A stretch of 6,587 bases of DNA, from the NCBI GenBank assembly GCA_016839665.1, contig JAEOTU010000331.1, forward strand, positions 1-6,587. Direction: 5' to 3'. The notes under the pieces are model-generated. The model searched no databases, had not been told where the DNA came from, and saw only the letters and a program-made list of their open reading frames with translations. Below, one piece after another: positions 5,909-6,587 of the stretch. Every line of letters begins with the position of its first letter. The first letter of the stretch is position 1. Position numbers and translations under genes: made by a program. Source of the stretch: Candidatus Hodarchaeota archaeon (GTDB lineage: Archaea; Asgardarchaeota; Heimdallarchaeia; Hodarchaeales; Hodarchaeaceae).

Positions 5909-6587
5909 CCAATTAAACTGATTGCCATTTCAGATCTTCATCAAGGCAATCCTGTTACTCTTCCTGAAAATATTAAAGTTATTTCACAAGAAAAATTAAT
6001 TCATAGTTTAATTCGCCGTCAACCAGATGGAATTCTAGTCGCTGGTGACCTCCAAGATTATTTTTGGAATTTTGGAATGGAACCTAAAAATCTCTCGCAA
6101 ATCAAGAAACACCTGATCAACGATCCGATATTCAATGCGTTGAACAAGACCTCAGTTCCTGTTTTCTTTGTTTGGGGAAATACCGATGTTATGGATTTTG
6201 AAAAAGGCAGTTCTTATCAGGAAACCCCAGTAACAAATGAGATACGCGACTGGTTTTGTGATGAGTTTTCTAATTTAGTTAATTGCCATGAAAAAATTCT
6301 TTATATCAAAGATTTACCAATTTTGGGGTATGATGATGCCAATAGAACAACTGACGAGCATAGTGGGAAATGTTGGGATGAACCAGCAATTTTAGGGAAT
6401 TTTGAAAAGCTTATCCAAGGTTTAGATGAGGAAGAACGTCGAAAAAGCATTTTTTTAACTCATACGCCTCCAAGGGGGACACTCGATTTTAGTTCATTGG
6501 GTGGAAAACATATCGGATCCTTTTATTTACGTAAACTCATTGAAGATTATCAACCCATTCTTTCGATCTTCGGTCACGTACATTACT
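5906..6587 (+). CDS. Calcineurin-like metallophosphoesterase, Icc-related (3'-partial)
   Basis: Metal-dependent phosphoesterase of the calcineurin-like fold, probably cytosolic with two metal ions. The substrate is unknown; Icc relatives include cyclic-nucleotide phosphodiesterases and other phosphodiesterases. The frame has 227 codons without a stop and runs off the window edge. From the TTG start, MPIKLIAISDLHQG gives D10 and H12 (first metal motif, DxH). VAGDL at 45-49 gives D48. WGNTD at 90-94 gives N92; Thr occupies the place where many members have His, much as YfcE-like enzymes have Cys. THTPP at 185-189 gives H186, and FGHVHY at 222-227 gives H224 and H226, completing the ligand set just before the edge. 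The stretch HIGSFYLRKLIEDYQP before it is typical of the archaeal Icc-related group. Only the C-terminal end is missing. It is transcribed away from the acyl-CoA ligase and shares its promoter region. Confidence 0.88.
   Translation, partial: MPIKLIAISDLHQGNPVTLPENIKVISQEKLIHSLIRRQPDGILVAGDLQDYFWNFGMEPKNLSQIKKHLINDPIFNALNKTSVPVFFVWGNTDVMDFEKGSSYQETPVTNEIRDWFCDEFSNLVNCHEKILYIKDLPILGYDDANRTTDEHSGKCWDEPAILGNFEKLIQGLDEEERRKSIFLTHTPPRGTLDFSSLGGKHIGSFYLRKLIEDYQPILSIFGHVHY

Noticed and set aside
5898..5921. ATG at 5898 as the metallophosphoesterase start
   Set aside because: It is in a different frame from the SDLH motif and hits TGA after seven codons.

Overview
The window looks like a piece of an AT-rich archaeal chromosome. 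Four things point that way. The first protein has a threonine-rich stalk, one C-terminal membrane helix and a short basic tail, as many archaeal surface proteins do. The last gene resembles the archaeal branch of Icc-related metallophosphoesterases. Intergenic gaps are short and AT-rich, with GAGG- or GTGAG-like ribosome binding sites. Non-ATG starts (GTG, TTG) are used. An Asgard-type archaeon (Heimdall-, Thor- or Lokiarchaeia) would fit, but this is an inference from protein style; no marker gene settles it. I see no mobile element, CRISPR array, tRNA or rRNA gene.

Layout from left to right: (1) the 3' part of a large surface-protein gene on the + strand. Its frame is open to the window edge, so the true start lies outside. 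(2) After a gap of only 28 bases, three genes lie head-to-tail on the - strand. In transcription order these are a propionyl-CoA synthetase-like AMP-forming acyl-CoA ligase (3783-5699), a Bax-inhibitor-1/YetJ-type seven-helix membrane protein (3001-3681) and a twelve-helix GPH-type MFS transporter (1504-2943). (3) A 206-base divergent intergenic region carries a strong 12-bp inverted repeat. (4) The 5' part of a metallophosphoesterase gene runs off the right edge on the + strand. It starts with TTG.

The three - strand genes are separated by about 100 and 57 bases, so they could form one loose operon (acyl-CoA ligase, BI-1 protein, transporter). The gaps are also long enough for internal promoters or RNA structures, and the first gap holds two inverted repeats. 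A functional link is conceivable: a transporter and an ion-leak-type membrane protein beside short-chain fatty acid activation. Nothing in the sequence proves it. All complete genes belong to recognisable families. The least explained parts are the surface protein's ectodomain and the intergenic inverted repeats.
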